DNA from: Luteococcus sp038433135
GTDB taxonomy: Bacteria; Actinomycetota; Actinomycetes; Propionibacteriales; Propionibacteriaceae
Direction: 5' to 3'
DNA length: 64,000 nucleotides
Assembly: GCF_038433135.1 (NCBI RefSeq)
Contig: NZ_JBCDMV010000008.1
Location: forward strand, 124,001 to 188,000
Each line of letters opens with the position of its first letter. The first letter of the stretch is position 1. The notes beneath the pieces were generated by a model. That model had not been told where the DNA came from. It made no database searches and worked only from the letters and a program-made list of their open reading frames with translations. The position numbers and the translations under genes were made by a program. Of this stretch, positions 40,982 to 48,329 are shown in pieces.

Positions 40982-42096
40982 CGCTTGGTCCCTCCAAAGT
41001 CCCGCGCCCGACGCTCGGCCCGGTTGGGCTGGCGGTCGAAGGCCTGCTGCACCGCGTCCGTGCTCTCGTACTGATCGTAGGCGGCGACGATCCGGCCGAC
41101 GAGCTGGTGGCGCACCACGTCGCGGCTGGTCAGGTTGCAGAAGGCGATGTCCTTGACCCCGTCCAGGATCTGCTGCACGCCGCGCAGGCCCGACGGCTGG
41201 CCGTTGGGCAGGTCCACCTGGGTGATGTCACCGGTGACGACGATCTTGGAGTTGAAGCCCAGCCGGGTGAGGAACATCTTCATCTGTTCCATGGACGTGT
41301 TCTGCGCCTCGTCCAGGATGATGAAGGCGTCGTTCAGCGTACGGCCGCGCATGTAGGCGAGCGGCGCCACCTCGATGGTGCCGGCGGTCAGCAGCTTCGG
41401 CACGGCTTCGGGGTCCATCATGTCGTGCAGCGCGTCGTAGAGCGGGCGCAGGTAGGGGTCGATCTTGTCGTTCAGGGTGCCGGGCAGGAAGCCGAGCCGC
41501 TCCCCCGCCTCGATCGCCGGGCGGGTGAGGATGATCCGGTTGATCTGGTGGGCGTTGAGCGCCTGCACCGCCTTGGCGACAGCCAGGTAGGTCTTGCCGG
41601 TGCCGGCCGGGCCGATCCCGAAGGTGACGGTGTTGGCGTCGATCGCATCCACATAGCGCTTCTGGTTGAGCGTCTTGGCACGGATCGACTTGCCCCGGGT
41701 GGACAGGATGTTGTGGGTGAGCACCTCGGCGGGGCTCACCTCGTCGCTGGCGGCGGTCATCCCGACGATCCGCTCCACCGCATCCTTGGTGAGCCCCTGG
41801 CCGGTACGCAGGATGGTGATCATCTCCGTGAACACGTCGGCGGCCAGCTGGATGTCGGCGGCGGTGCCGGTGAGCATCACCTCATTGCCGCGCACCAGGA
41901 TGTCGGCGTCCAGTTCCTCCTCCAGCACCCGCAGGAAGTCGTCGCGGGGGCCCAGCACGTTGACCATCGGGATGGACGCGGGGACGCTGAGCCGACGGGT
42001 GGCGCTCTGCCTGGAGATCTCGCGGGACTCACGCGGGGCAAACTCGGGACTGGTCAGGATTCCTCCAAGGACGTGGGGCTGCCGCTGCGGCAGCAT
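40978..42096 (-). CDS. phoH: PhoH family ATPase
   Basis: P-loop ATPase of the PhoH/YbeZ group, usually next to ybeY and linked to RNA metabolism. Motifs are GPAGTGKTYLAVAKAV (Walker A), IILTRPAIEAGERLGFLPG, FIILDEAQNTS (Walker B) and VVTGDITQVDLP. An N-terminal KH-like segment includes DILVRGNEVMLTG. The ATG at 42096 gives 372 residues. A better ribosome-binding site (GGAGGA) lies just before an in-frame CTG at 42057, whose product would begin like mycobacterial PhoH, so the true start may be 42057 (359 aa). Confidence 0.93.
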   Translation of the reverse strand: MLPQRQPHVLGGILTSPEFAPRESREISRQSATRRLSVPASIPMVNVLGPRDDFLRVLEEELDADILVRGNEVMLTGTAADIQLAADVFTEMITILRTGQGLTKDAVERIVGMTAASDEVSPAEVLTHNILSTRGKSIRAKTLNQKRYVDAIDANTVTFGIGPAGTGKTYLAVAKAVQALNAHQINRIILTRPAIEAGERLGFLPGTLNDKIDPYLRPLYDALHDMMDPEAVPKLLTAGTIEVAPLAYMRGRTLNDAFIILDEAQNTSMEQMKMFLTRLGFNSKIVVTGDITQVDLPNGQPSGLRGVQQILDGVKDIAFCNLTSRDVVRHQLVGRIVAAYDQYESTDAVQQAFDRQPNRAERRARDFGGTKR

Positions 42097-42255
42097 CCAC
42101 AAGTCTATGCGGCACCTGAACCGGCTCCGCAACCGATTGATCTTTCGCCAAACCCACCAAGCGCCTGAAATTTGTCGGAGCCTGCTTCTACAGTGGGCAA
42201 CATCCTCGGACGACGACGTCCGAGCACCGCGCAGCATCACACCGCAGGAGTAGTC

Positions 42256-45200
42256 ATGAGTGATCGTGTTGACCTGTCGTCCCTGGTAGTGCCCGCCATC
42301 ACGCTGGCCGATCAGTGGGCCAAAGCCACCGCCGAGGGCCAGACCAGGGCCGAGGCCGCCACCACCGGCCAGCTGGCCGCGCTGGTGCAGGACGCCGCCG
42401 GGCTGGAGCTCGCCGTGCGCTTCGTCGACCGGGTGGCCCGGCCCGAGGACGTGCGTGTCGCCGCCAAGGAACTGGCCGGGATCTCCGCCGCCGATGCCGC
42501 CGGCTTCCTGGGCCGCACCGACCGCTCGCTGCTGGGCGCCGGGGCACTGGCCGCGCGGGTCTCCCCGCAGGTGGTGGTACCCGTCGCCCGCAAACGTCTA
42601 CGGCAGTTGGTCGGGCACCTGGTGGTGGACGCCCAGGACCCGGTGCTGGCCAAGCACCTGGCAGCCTCCCGCGCCGAGGGTTTCCGGCTCAACATCAACC
42701 TGCTGGGCGAGGCGGTGCTGGGCGAGGCCGAGGCGCAGTCCCGCGCCGAGCGCACCCTGGCCCTGCTGCAGCGCCCCGACGTCGACTACGTCTCCATCAA
42801 GGTCAGCTCGCTGGTCAGCCAGATCAGCACCTGGGACCTGGATGGCACCGTGGAGCGCTGCCTGGAACGGCTGCGGCCGCTCTACCGCGCGGCCCTGGCC
42901 CGCACCCCGCACGCCTTCGTCAACCTGGACATGGAGGAGTACCGAGACCTGGACCTGACCATCGCCGTCTTCACCCGGCTGCTGAGCGAACCGGAGTTCG
43001 CCCAGCTGGAGGCGGGTATCGTGCTGCAGGCCTATCTGCCCGACACCCTGGCCGCGCTGGAGGAATTGCTGGCCTTCGCCCGGCAGCGCGTCGCGGCCGG
43101 CGGCGCACCCATCAAGGTGCGGCTGGTCAAGGGCGCCAACCTGGCGATGGAGGTCGTCGATGCCGAACTGCACGGCTGGCAGCTGGCCCCCTACCCGAAC
43201 AAGCCGCAGGTGGACGCCAACTACCTGAAGCTGGTCAGCCGGGCGCTGGCCGACGACGCCGCCGGGGCGCTGCGGATCGGCGTCGCCAGCCACAACCTGT
43301 ACGACGTCGCCTTCGCCCACCTGCTGGCGAAGCGCCTGGAGGCCACGGACCGGATGGACGTGGAGATGCTGCAGGGCATGAGCCCGTCGCAGGCCCGGGC
43401 GGTGCGCGACACCGTCGGCACCGTGATCCTCTACACGCCGGTGGTGGCACCCAAGGACTTCGACGTCGCCGTCAGCTATCTGGTGCGCCGATTGGAGGAG
43501 AATGCCGCACCGCAGAACTTCCTGCACGCCTTCTTCACCACCGACGAATCCGCGATGCCGGACCAGGAGCAGCGCTTCCGGGATTCGGTGGCGGCGATTG
43601 ACTCCAATCCGACCGGGCCGCGCCGCAGCCCCGAGCCGGAGGTGATCGGTGACGAGTTCGGCAACACCGCCGACTCCGACCCGGCGCTGGCCGCCAGCCG
43701 CGCGTGGGCCCGGGATGCTCTGGCCCGGCCGCTGGGCGAACCCACCAGCCCGTGGCTGGCGGCTTCGGCTGCGGTGGACGAGGTGGTGACCCGGGCGGTC
43801 GCGGCGCAGGAAGGCTGGGCCGCCCGGCCGGTCACCGAACGCGCCGGGCTGCTGCGCGACGCCGCCCGCGCCCTGCAGGCTCGACGGGGTGAGCTCCTCA
43901 CCGTGATGGCGCATGAGGCCGGCAAGACCGTTGCCGAGGCTGATCCGGAGATCAGTGAGGCGATCGACTTTGCCCGCTACTACGCGGATTCCGCCGAGGC
44001 ACTGGCCAACGGGCTGATGGCCGATGGCGCACGCTTCACCCCGGATCGGGTGGTGCTGGTCACTCCCCCGTGGAACTTCCCCGTCGCCATCCCGATCGGT
44101 GGGGTGCTGGCCGCGCTGGCTGCCGGCAGCGCCGTGGTGATCAAGCCCGCGCCGCAGACCCCGCGGTGCGTGGAGGTGGCCGTCGACGCCCTGTGGCAGG
44201 CGGGGATTCCGCGGGAGCTGCTGCAGGTGGTACGCACCGGCGAGGACGAGGTGGGCCGGGCGCTGATCCAGCATCGCAACGTGGACACGGTGCTGCTGAC
44301 GGGCGCCACCGCCACCGCGGAACTGTTCACCGGCTGGCGCGCAGACCGACCCCGCGGTGCCCGGGTCTACGGCGAGACGTCGGGCAAGAATGCGCTGATC
44401 ATCACTCCCAGCGCCGACTACGACCTGGCGGTGGCGGATCTGGTGCGTTCCGCCTTCGGGCATGCCGGACAGAAGTGCTCGGCGGCCTCGCTGGGCATCC
44501 TGGTGGGATCGGCCAATGACTCGGCCCGGCTGCGCAACCAGCTGGTGGATGCGGTGCGTTCGCTGCGGGTGGGCTGGCCGTCGGATCTGGGCACCGGGAT
44601 GGGGCCGCTGATCGAACCGCCGTCGGACAAGCTGCGACGCGCGCTGACCACGCTGGAGCCGGGCGAGAGCTGGTTGGTGGAACCGCGGCAGCTGGACGAT
44701 GAGGGCCGGCTGTGGTCGCCCGGGCTGAAGGACGGGGTGCGGCCCGGCAGCTTCTTCCACCGCACCGAGGTCTTCGGGCCGGTGCTGGGCCTGATGCACG
44801 CCGCCAGCCTGGACGAGGCGATCACCTGGCAGAACGACACCGCCTATGGCCTGACCGGCGGCATCCACAGCCTGGACGAGGCCGAGGTGGAGCGTTGGCT
44901 GGAACGGGCGGAGGTAGGCAATGGCTATGTCAACCGACACATCACCGGTGCCATCGTGCAGCGGCAGAGCTTCGGCGGCTGGAAGGCCTCTGGCGTCGGC
45001 CCCGGCGCCAAGGCGGGCGGGCCCAACTACGTCGCGCAGTTGGGAGCCTGGGAGGCCGACGGCCTGCCCCACTTCCGCACCGCACCGGCACCCGAGATCT
45101 CCCGGGAGCTGCAGGCGCTGGTCGCCGAGCTTCGGCTGGGCGCTGACGACCGGGCCTGGCTGCAGGTGGCGGCGGGCAGTGACGCCGCCTGCTGGGCGGC

Positions 45201-45648
45201 GGAATTCCTGCCCGGGCACGATCCGAGTGGTTTGCGTTGCGAACGCAACGAATTCCGCTACCGGCCGCTGCCGCTGCTGTGGCTCCGGGTCCAGGCCGAC
45301 GCTCGCCCGGCAGATCTGGCGCGACTCCTGCTGGCCGCCCCACTGACGGGGGTTCCGGTGCAGATCAGCGCCGATCCGGCGGTCGGGCTGCCGCAGGTGG
45401 TGGCCGGTCATCCGGTCACCAGCGAGGGTGCCGAAGGGTTCAGCACCCGGGTTCAGCAGGAGGCCGACGCCCGGGTGCGGGTGCTGGGTGATCCGGCCGG
45501 GCTACGGGTGACGTCGCCATCGGTGGCACTGCTCACCGGCCCGGTGCTGGCCAGCGGCCGTCGGGAACTGCTCGCCTTCCTGCGGGAACAGGCGATCAGC
45601 CACACGCTGCACCGCTTCGGTCACCTGCCGCCGTCACGCAGCCGGTAA
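42256..45648 (+). CDS. putA: Bifunctional proline dehydrogenase / delta-1-pyrroline-5-carboxylate dehydrogenase
   Basis: Oxidises proline to glutamate in two steps. The 1130-residue protein starts with a helical arm, then an FAD-dependent proline dehydrogenase barrel (about 70-450; INLLGEAVLGEAEA, YVSIKVSSLVSQIS, IKVRLVKGANLAMEV). An aldehyde dehydrogenase follows (about 520-1000; VTPPWNFPVAIPIGGV, YGETSGKNA with Glu707, GHAGQKCSAAS with nucleophile Cys741). The C-terminal 130 residues are a divergent aldehyde-dehydrogenase-like tail. There is no N-terminal ribbon-helix-helix, so it is not an autoregulator. AGGAG lies seven bases before ATG 42256. Its 3' end overlaps the convergent response regulator gene by 28 bases. 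Confidence 0.95.
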   Translation: MSDRVDLSSLVVPAITLADQWAKATAEGQTRAEAATTGQLAALVQDAAGLELAVRFVDRVARPEDVRVAAKELAGISAADAAGFLGRTDRSLLGAGALAARVSPQVVVPVARKRLRQLVGHLVVDAQDPVLAKHLAASRAEGFRLNINLLGEAVLGEAEAQSRAERTLALLQRPDVDYVSIKVSSLVSQISTWDLDGTVERCLERLRPLYRAALARTPHAFVNLDMEEYRDLDLTIAVFTRLLSEPEFAQLEAGIVLQAYLPDTLAALEELLAFARQRVAAGGAPIKVRLVKGANLAMEVVDAELHGWQLAPYPNKPQVDANYLKLVSRALADDAAGALRIGVASHNLYDVAFAHLLAKRLEATDRMDVEMLQGMSPSQARAVRDTVGTVILYTPVVAPKDFDVAVSYLVRRLEENAAPQNFLHAFFTTDESAMPDQEQRFRDSVAAIDSNPTGPRRSPEPEVIGDEFGNTADSDPALAASRAWARDALARPLGEPTSPWLAASAAVDEVVTRAVAAQEGWAARPVTERAGLLRDAARALQARRGELLTVMAHEAGKTVAEADPEISEAIDFARYYADSAEALANGLMADGARFTPDRVVLVTPPWNFPVAIPIGGVLAALAAGSAVVIKPAPQTPRCVEVAVDALWQAGIPRELLQVVRTGEDEVGRALIQHRNVDTVLLTGATATAELFTGWRADRPRGARVYGETSGKNALIITPSADYDLAVADLVRSAFGHAGQKCSAASLGILVGSANDSARLRNQLVDAVRSLRVGWPSDLGTGMGPLIEPPSDKLRRALTTLEPGESWLVEPRQLDDEGRLWSPGLKDGVRPGSFFHRTEVFGPVLGLMHAASLDEAITWQNDTAYGLTGGIHSLDEAEVERWLERAEVGNGYVNRHITGAIVQRQSFGGWKASGVGPGAKAGGPNYVAQLGAWEADGLPHFRTAPAPEISRELQALVAELRLGADDRAWLQVAAGSDAACWAAEFLPGHDPSGLRCERNEFRYRPLPLLWLRVQADARPADLARLLLAAPLTGVPVQISADPAVGLPQVVAGHPVTSEGAEGFSTRVQQEADARVRVLGDPAGLRVTSPSVALLTGPVLASGRRELLAFLREQAISHTLHRFGHLPPSRSR

Positions 45649-46298
45649 CCCATTCCGCGGACGGTCTCGATCCGCTCCGCTCCGACCTTGCCGCGCAATG
45701 ACCGGACCAGAACGTCCACCACATTGGAGCTGGGGTCAAAGTCCATTTCCCACACCATCCCGAGCAGCTGCTCCCGGCTGAGCACCTGCCCGGGATGGTT
45801 CAGCAAGACCTCCAGCAGGCGGTACTCGCGCGAGGTCAGGTCCACCGGGGTGCCGCCGTCCACCTGGGCCCGGCGGGTCAGCAGGTCCAGCCGGATGCCG
45901 CCTGCGGAGAGCTCGGAGATCAGGCTTGGTCGACTGGCCGGTTCGGCCAGCCGGAGCCGCACCCGCGCCAGCAGCTCGGCGAACTGGAAGGGCTTGGTCA
46001 CGTAGTCATTGGCGCCGCCCTCCAGACCGTGCACCGTGTCGGTGACCGAATCCCGGGCCGTCAGGATGACCACCGGCAGGGTGCTCCCCTTGGCGCGCAG
46101 CTGACGCAGCACCTCGAAGCCGTCCATCCCCGGGAGCCCCAGATCCAGGATCATCAGGTCGAAACCGCCGCTTCCGGCCAGGACCAGCGCCGTGGGGCCG
46201 TCGCCCGTGGTCGCGGTCTGGTACCCGGCGGCCCGCAGCCCCTTCTCGACGAAGGCGGCGATGCTGGCGGTGTCCTCGGCGATCAGGATGGTGCTCAT
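45621..46298 (-). CDS. OmpR-family response regulator
   Basis: A 225-residue transcription regulator. The receiver domain has phospho-acceptor Asp52 (LMILDLGLPGMDG), acidic ED at 8-9 and the KPF lysine near 105. The winged-helix domain covers about 130-222 (LTSREYRLLEVLLNHPGQVLSREQLL, VDVLVRSLRGKVG). It is the last gene of a five-gene operon, with its ATG overlapping the kinase stop as ATGA. It probably controls its own operon, whose promoter region holds two inverted repeats. Confidence 0.95.
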   Translation of the reverse strand: MSTILIAEDTASIAAFVEKGLRAAGYQTATTGDGPTALVLAGSGGFDLMILDLGLPGMDGFEVLRQLRAKGSTLPVVILTARDSVTDTVHGLEGGANDYVTKPFQFAELLARVRLRLAEPASRPSLISELSAGGIRLDLLTRRAQVDGGTPVDLTSREYRLLEVLLNHPGQVLSREQLLGMVWEMDFDPSSNVVDVLVRSLRGKVGAERIETVRGMGYRLRDGGR

Positions 46299-47752
46299 CC
46301 GGTTTCCTTTGCTGTGCTGGTGGCGGCGACGGGAATCACCAGGGTGAAGGTGGCGCCCTGCCCGGGCGGGCTGTCGAGCTGGACCAGTCCGTGGTGGGCC
46401 TCCGCGATGGCCTTGACGATTGGCAGCCCCAGCCCGGCACCGCCATGCCGGGAACCGTCGGCAGGGGTGCCGTGGGCAAAGCGTTCAAAGATCCGTTCCC
46501 GATCCTGCGGCGCGACCCCGGGCCCGGAATCGGTCACGGAGATCTGCAGGACCCGCTGGCCGTCCTCGTCATCGACGAAGCGACTCATCAGGCTGATCAC
46601 GTCGCCGTCGCGGGTGTGCTGCACCGCGTTGTGCGCCAGTTGCAATACGGCCTGGGTGATTCGCTGCACGTCGACGACGGCACTGCCCTCGGCAATGTGA
46701 CGCAACTGCCAGCGACGGTTGGCCAGCGTCTGGACCTTGGCGTCGAGGTCAAGGGTGAGCTGGGTCAGATCCACCAACTCATCGAGCTCGACGAAGTCCG
46801 GCCGGTCCGCCTTGGCCAGGGCCAGCAGGTCAGTCACGATCCGGGCCATCCGATCCAGCTCCTGGGTGACCAGTGCGATGGTCTGCTGCCGCTCCACCGG
46901 GTCATCGCCCATCAATTCCAGATGGCCGCGAATCACGGTGATCGGGGTGCGCAGCTCGTGCCCGGCGTCATCCACGAAGCGCTGTTCGGCGGCGAAGGCA
47001 TCCTCCAGCCGGTCCAGCATCTGGTTGAAGGTGGCCGCCAGACCGGAGATGTCGTCGCGGCCACCGACCGGGATCCGACGGGTCAGGTCCCGTTCGGTGA
47101 TCTCGGCGGCGGCCTGCCGCACCAGCCGTACCGGACGCAGGATCTGGCCCGCCACCACCCAGCTCAACAGCCCCGCCAGGGCCAGCGAACCCAGCGAGAC
47201 CAGGGTCAGGGTGCGAATGGCGTCGTGGGCCTGTTCCTCCGGCACCCTGGTGAACACCCCCACCACCAGGGCATCCGGTGCACCGGAGCCGGTGGTCACC
47301 ACCGAGCGTCCCCAGCGCAACTCACCCATCGGCGTCTGGTGCACCCCGGAACTGGTGCGGGCAAGCTCGGCGATCAACTCCGGATCCCGGGCCAGGTCAT
47401 ACTCATCCGGCGAGGGCGCCTGCGGACCACGCACCTCCAGGCTGGTGGCACCGGTCCCCAGCCAACCGACCATCAGTTCATGCGAGCCCGCCTGCTGTCG
47501 GCTCAGGTACACCTGGAAGAGTCGCTGGGTGCTGGCAAAGGGCTTGCCCGTCTCCGGATCAACCCCCTCCTCGACGAAGCTGGTGAACTCCTGCAGCTCC
47601 TGGGAGACGTCCCGGTTGGCCAGCTCGGCCACCTGCCCCAGCAAGACGCTGCGCACCACGATCACGACGATCGCCAGGGCAAGCGCCAGGGTGGCCAGCA
47701 TCCAGCCGACGATCCGCCATCGGCCGGACTGGCCCCCACCCTCAATCGTCAT
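46295..47752 (-). CDS. Membrane sensor histidine kinase
   Basis: A 485-residue kinase. TM1 is near residues 12-36. An extracytoplasmic sensor domain of about 145 residues has no recognised fold, and TM2 is near 183-203. A HAMP domain follows (ILRPVRLVRQAAAEITERDLTRRI), then HisKA with His265 in DDAGHELRTPITVIRGHLE. The HATPase domain has N, G1 and G2 boxes (QLAHNAVQHTRDGD, DSGPGVAP, GGAGLGLPIVKAI). The start was placed at ATG 47752, overlapping the stop of the Asp-tailed protein by 11 bases. The open frame further upstream is an out-of-frame reading of that gene's Asp codons. Confidence 0.93.
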   Translation of the reverse strand: MTIEGGGQSGRWRIVGWMLATLALALAIVVIVVRSVLLGQVAELANRDVSQELQEFTSFVEEGVDPETGKPFASTQRLFQVYLSRQQAGSHELMVGWLGTGATSLEVRGPQAPSPDEYDLARDPELIAELARTSSGVHQTPMGELRWGRSVVTTGSGAPDALVVGVFTRVPEEQAHDAIRTLTLVSLGSLALAGLLSWVVAGQILRPVRLVRQAAAEITERDLTRRIPVGGRDDISGLAATFNQMLDRLEDAFAAEQRFVDDAGHELRTPITVIRGHLELMGDDPVERQQTIALVTQELDRMARIVTDLLALAKADRPDFVELDELVDLTQLTLDLDAKVQTLANRRWQLRHIAEGSAVVDVQRITQAVLQLAHNAVQHTRDGDVISLMSRFVDDEDGQRVLQISVTDSGPGVAPQDRERIFERFAHGTPADGSRHGGAGLGLPIVKAIAEAHHGLVQLDSPPGQGATFTLVIPVAATSTAKETG

Positions 47753-48329
47753 CGTCGTCCTGGTCGTCCTCGTCGTCGCCGCGGTCATCGTCGTCGGCTT
47801 CGTCCCGGTCATCGTCGTCCCCACCCTGCCAGACCGGTGGCGGCTGCGTCTGGGTTCTGGTGCGTACCGGCGCCGGTACCCGGGTGATGGTGCCCCTGGT
47901 GGTCTTTCGGGTTGCGGGCTGGGTGGCCTGCGCCTTCGCGGCGGGTTGAGTGGCCTTCGCCTTTGTCGACGCCTCAGACCGGGCTTTCGCCGAGGCCTCT
48001 GCCTTGGCCTGCGCCGACGCTGCGGCCCGCGCCTTGGCCTGCGCCGACGCTGCGGCCCGCGCCTTGGCCTGCGCGGAGGCCTGGGCCCGGACCCGTGCCT
48101 CCACAGAGCGACTGGCCGACGCCGAGGCAACCGCCGCGCTGCTGGCCTGGGCTGCTGCGCGACTGGCCTGGTTGGCAGCTGCGCTCGACGAGGCCGGGGA
48201 GGCCGGCAGCTGGACCAACTCCTGCTCCACCTCCGGACCGCCGGGACGCTGCACCAGGGCCTGGGCCAGCAGCACCAGCACCAGGCCCACGCCGATCATC
48301 GCCGCCAGATAGCGCCATCTGTTCTTCAT
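47742..48329 (-). CDS. Membrane-anchored Ala/Lys-repeat protein with poly-aspartate tail
   Basis: A 195-residue protein of no known family. A short basic N-terminus and one membrane helix (about residues 7-25) are followed by an outward-facing low-complexity region. Residues 50-130 are Ala/Ser/Gln/Lys/Arg, including tandem ten-residue repeats (AQAKARAAAS) likely to form a long charged helix. Thr/Pro/Arg-rich linkers (about 130-170) follow. The last 25 residues contain some 18 Asp or Glu. Such a tail could bind calcium, magnesium or cationic peptides. ATG overlaps the ABC gene stop as ATGA, and its end overlaps the kinase start. The layout suggests a ligand or accessory for the sensor kinase; this is inference. 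Confidence 0.75.
   Translation of the reverse strand: MKNRWRYLAAMIGVGLVLVLLAQALVQRPGGPEVEQELVQLPASPASSSAAANQASRAAAQASSAAVASASASRSVEARVRAQASAQAKARAAASAQAKARAAASAQAKAEASAKARSEASTKAKATQPAAKAQATQPATRKTTRGTITRVPAPVRTRTQTQPPPVWQGGDDDDRDEADDDDRGDDEDDQDDDDD
48001..48090. repeat. 30-base tandem repeat, two perfect copies and one degenerate
   Basis: A 30-base unit beginning GCCTTGGCCTGCGCCGACGC is identical at 48001-48030 and 48031-48060 and degenerate at 48061-48090. Being a multiple of three, it encodes ten-residue repeats of the Ala/Lys-rich membrane protein and could vary in copy number between strains. Confidence 0.9.

Noticed and set aside
42598..45411. A 937-residue open frame antisense to putA
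   Set aside because: No domain, typical antisense composition, and PutA motifs run through the whole plus strand.
48001..48090. Direct repeats considered as a CRISPR array
   Set aside because: The 30-base units abut with no spacers and encode an in-frame peptide repeat.
47753..48130. Longer N-terminus for the histidine kinase
   Set aside because: The upstream frame is the shifted reading of the Asp and Ala/Lys codons of the neighbouring gene and gives only Pro/Arg/Thr runs. ATG 47752 gives a standard kinase.
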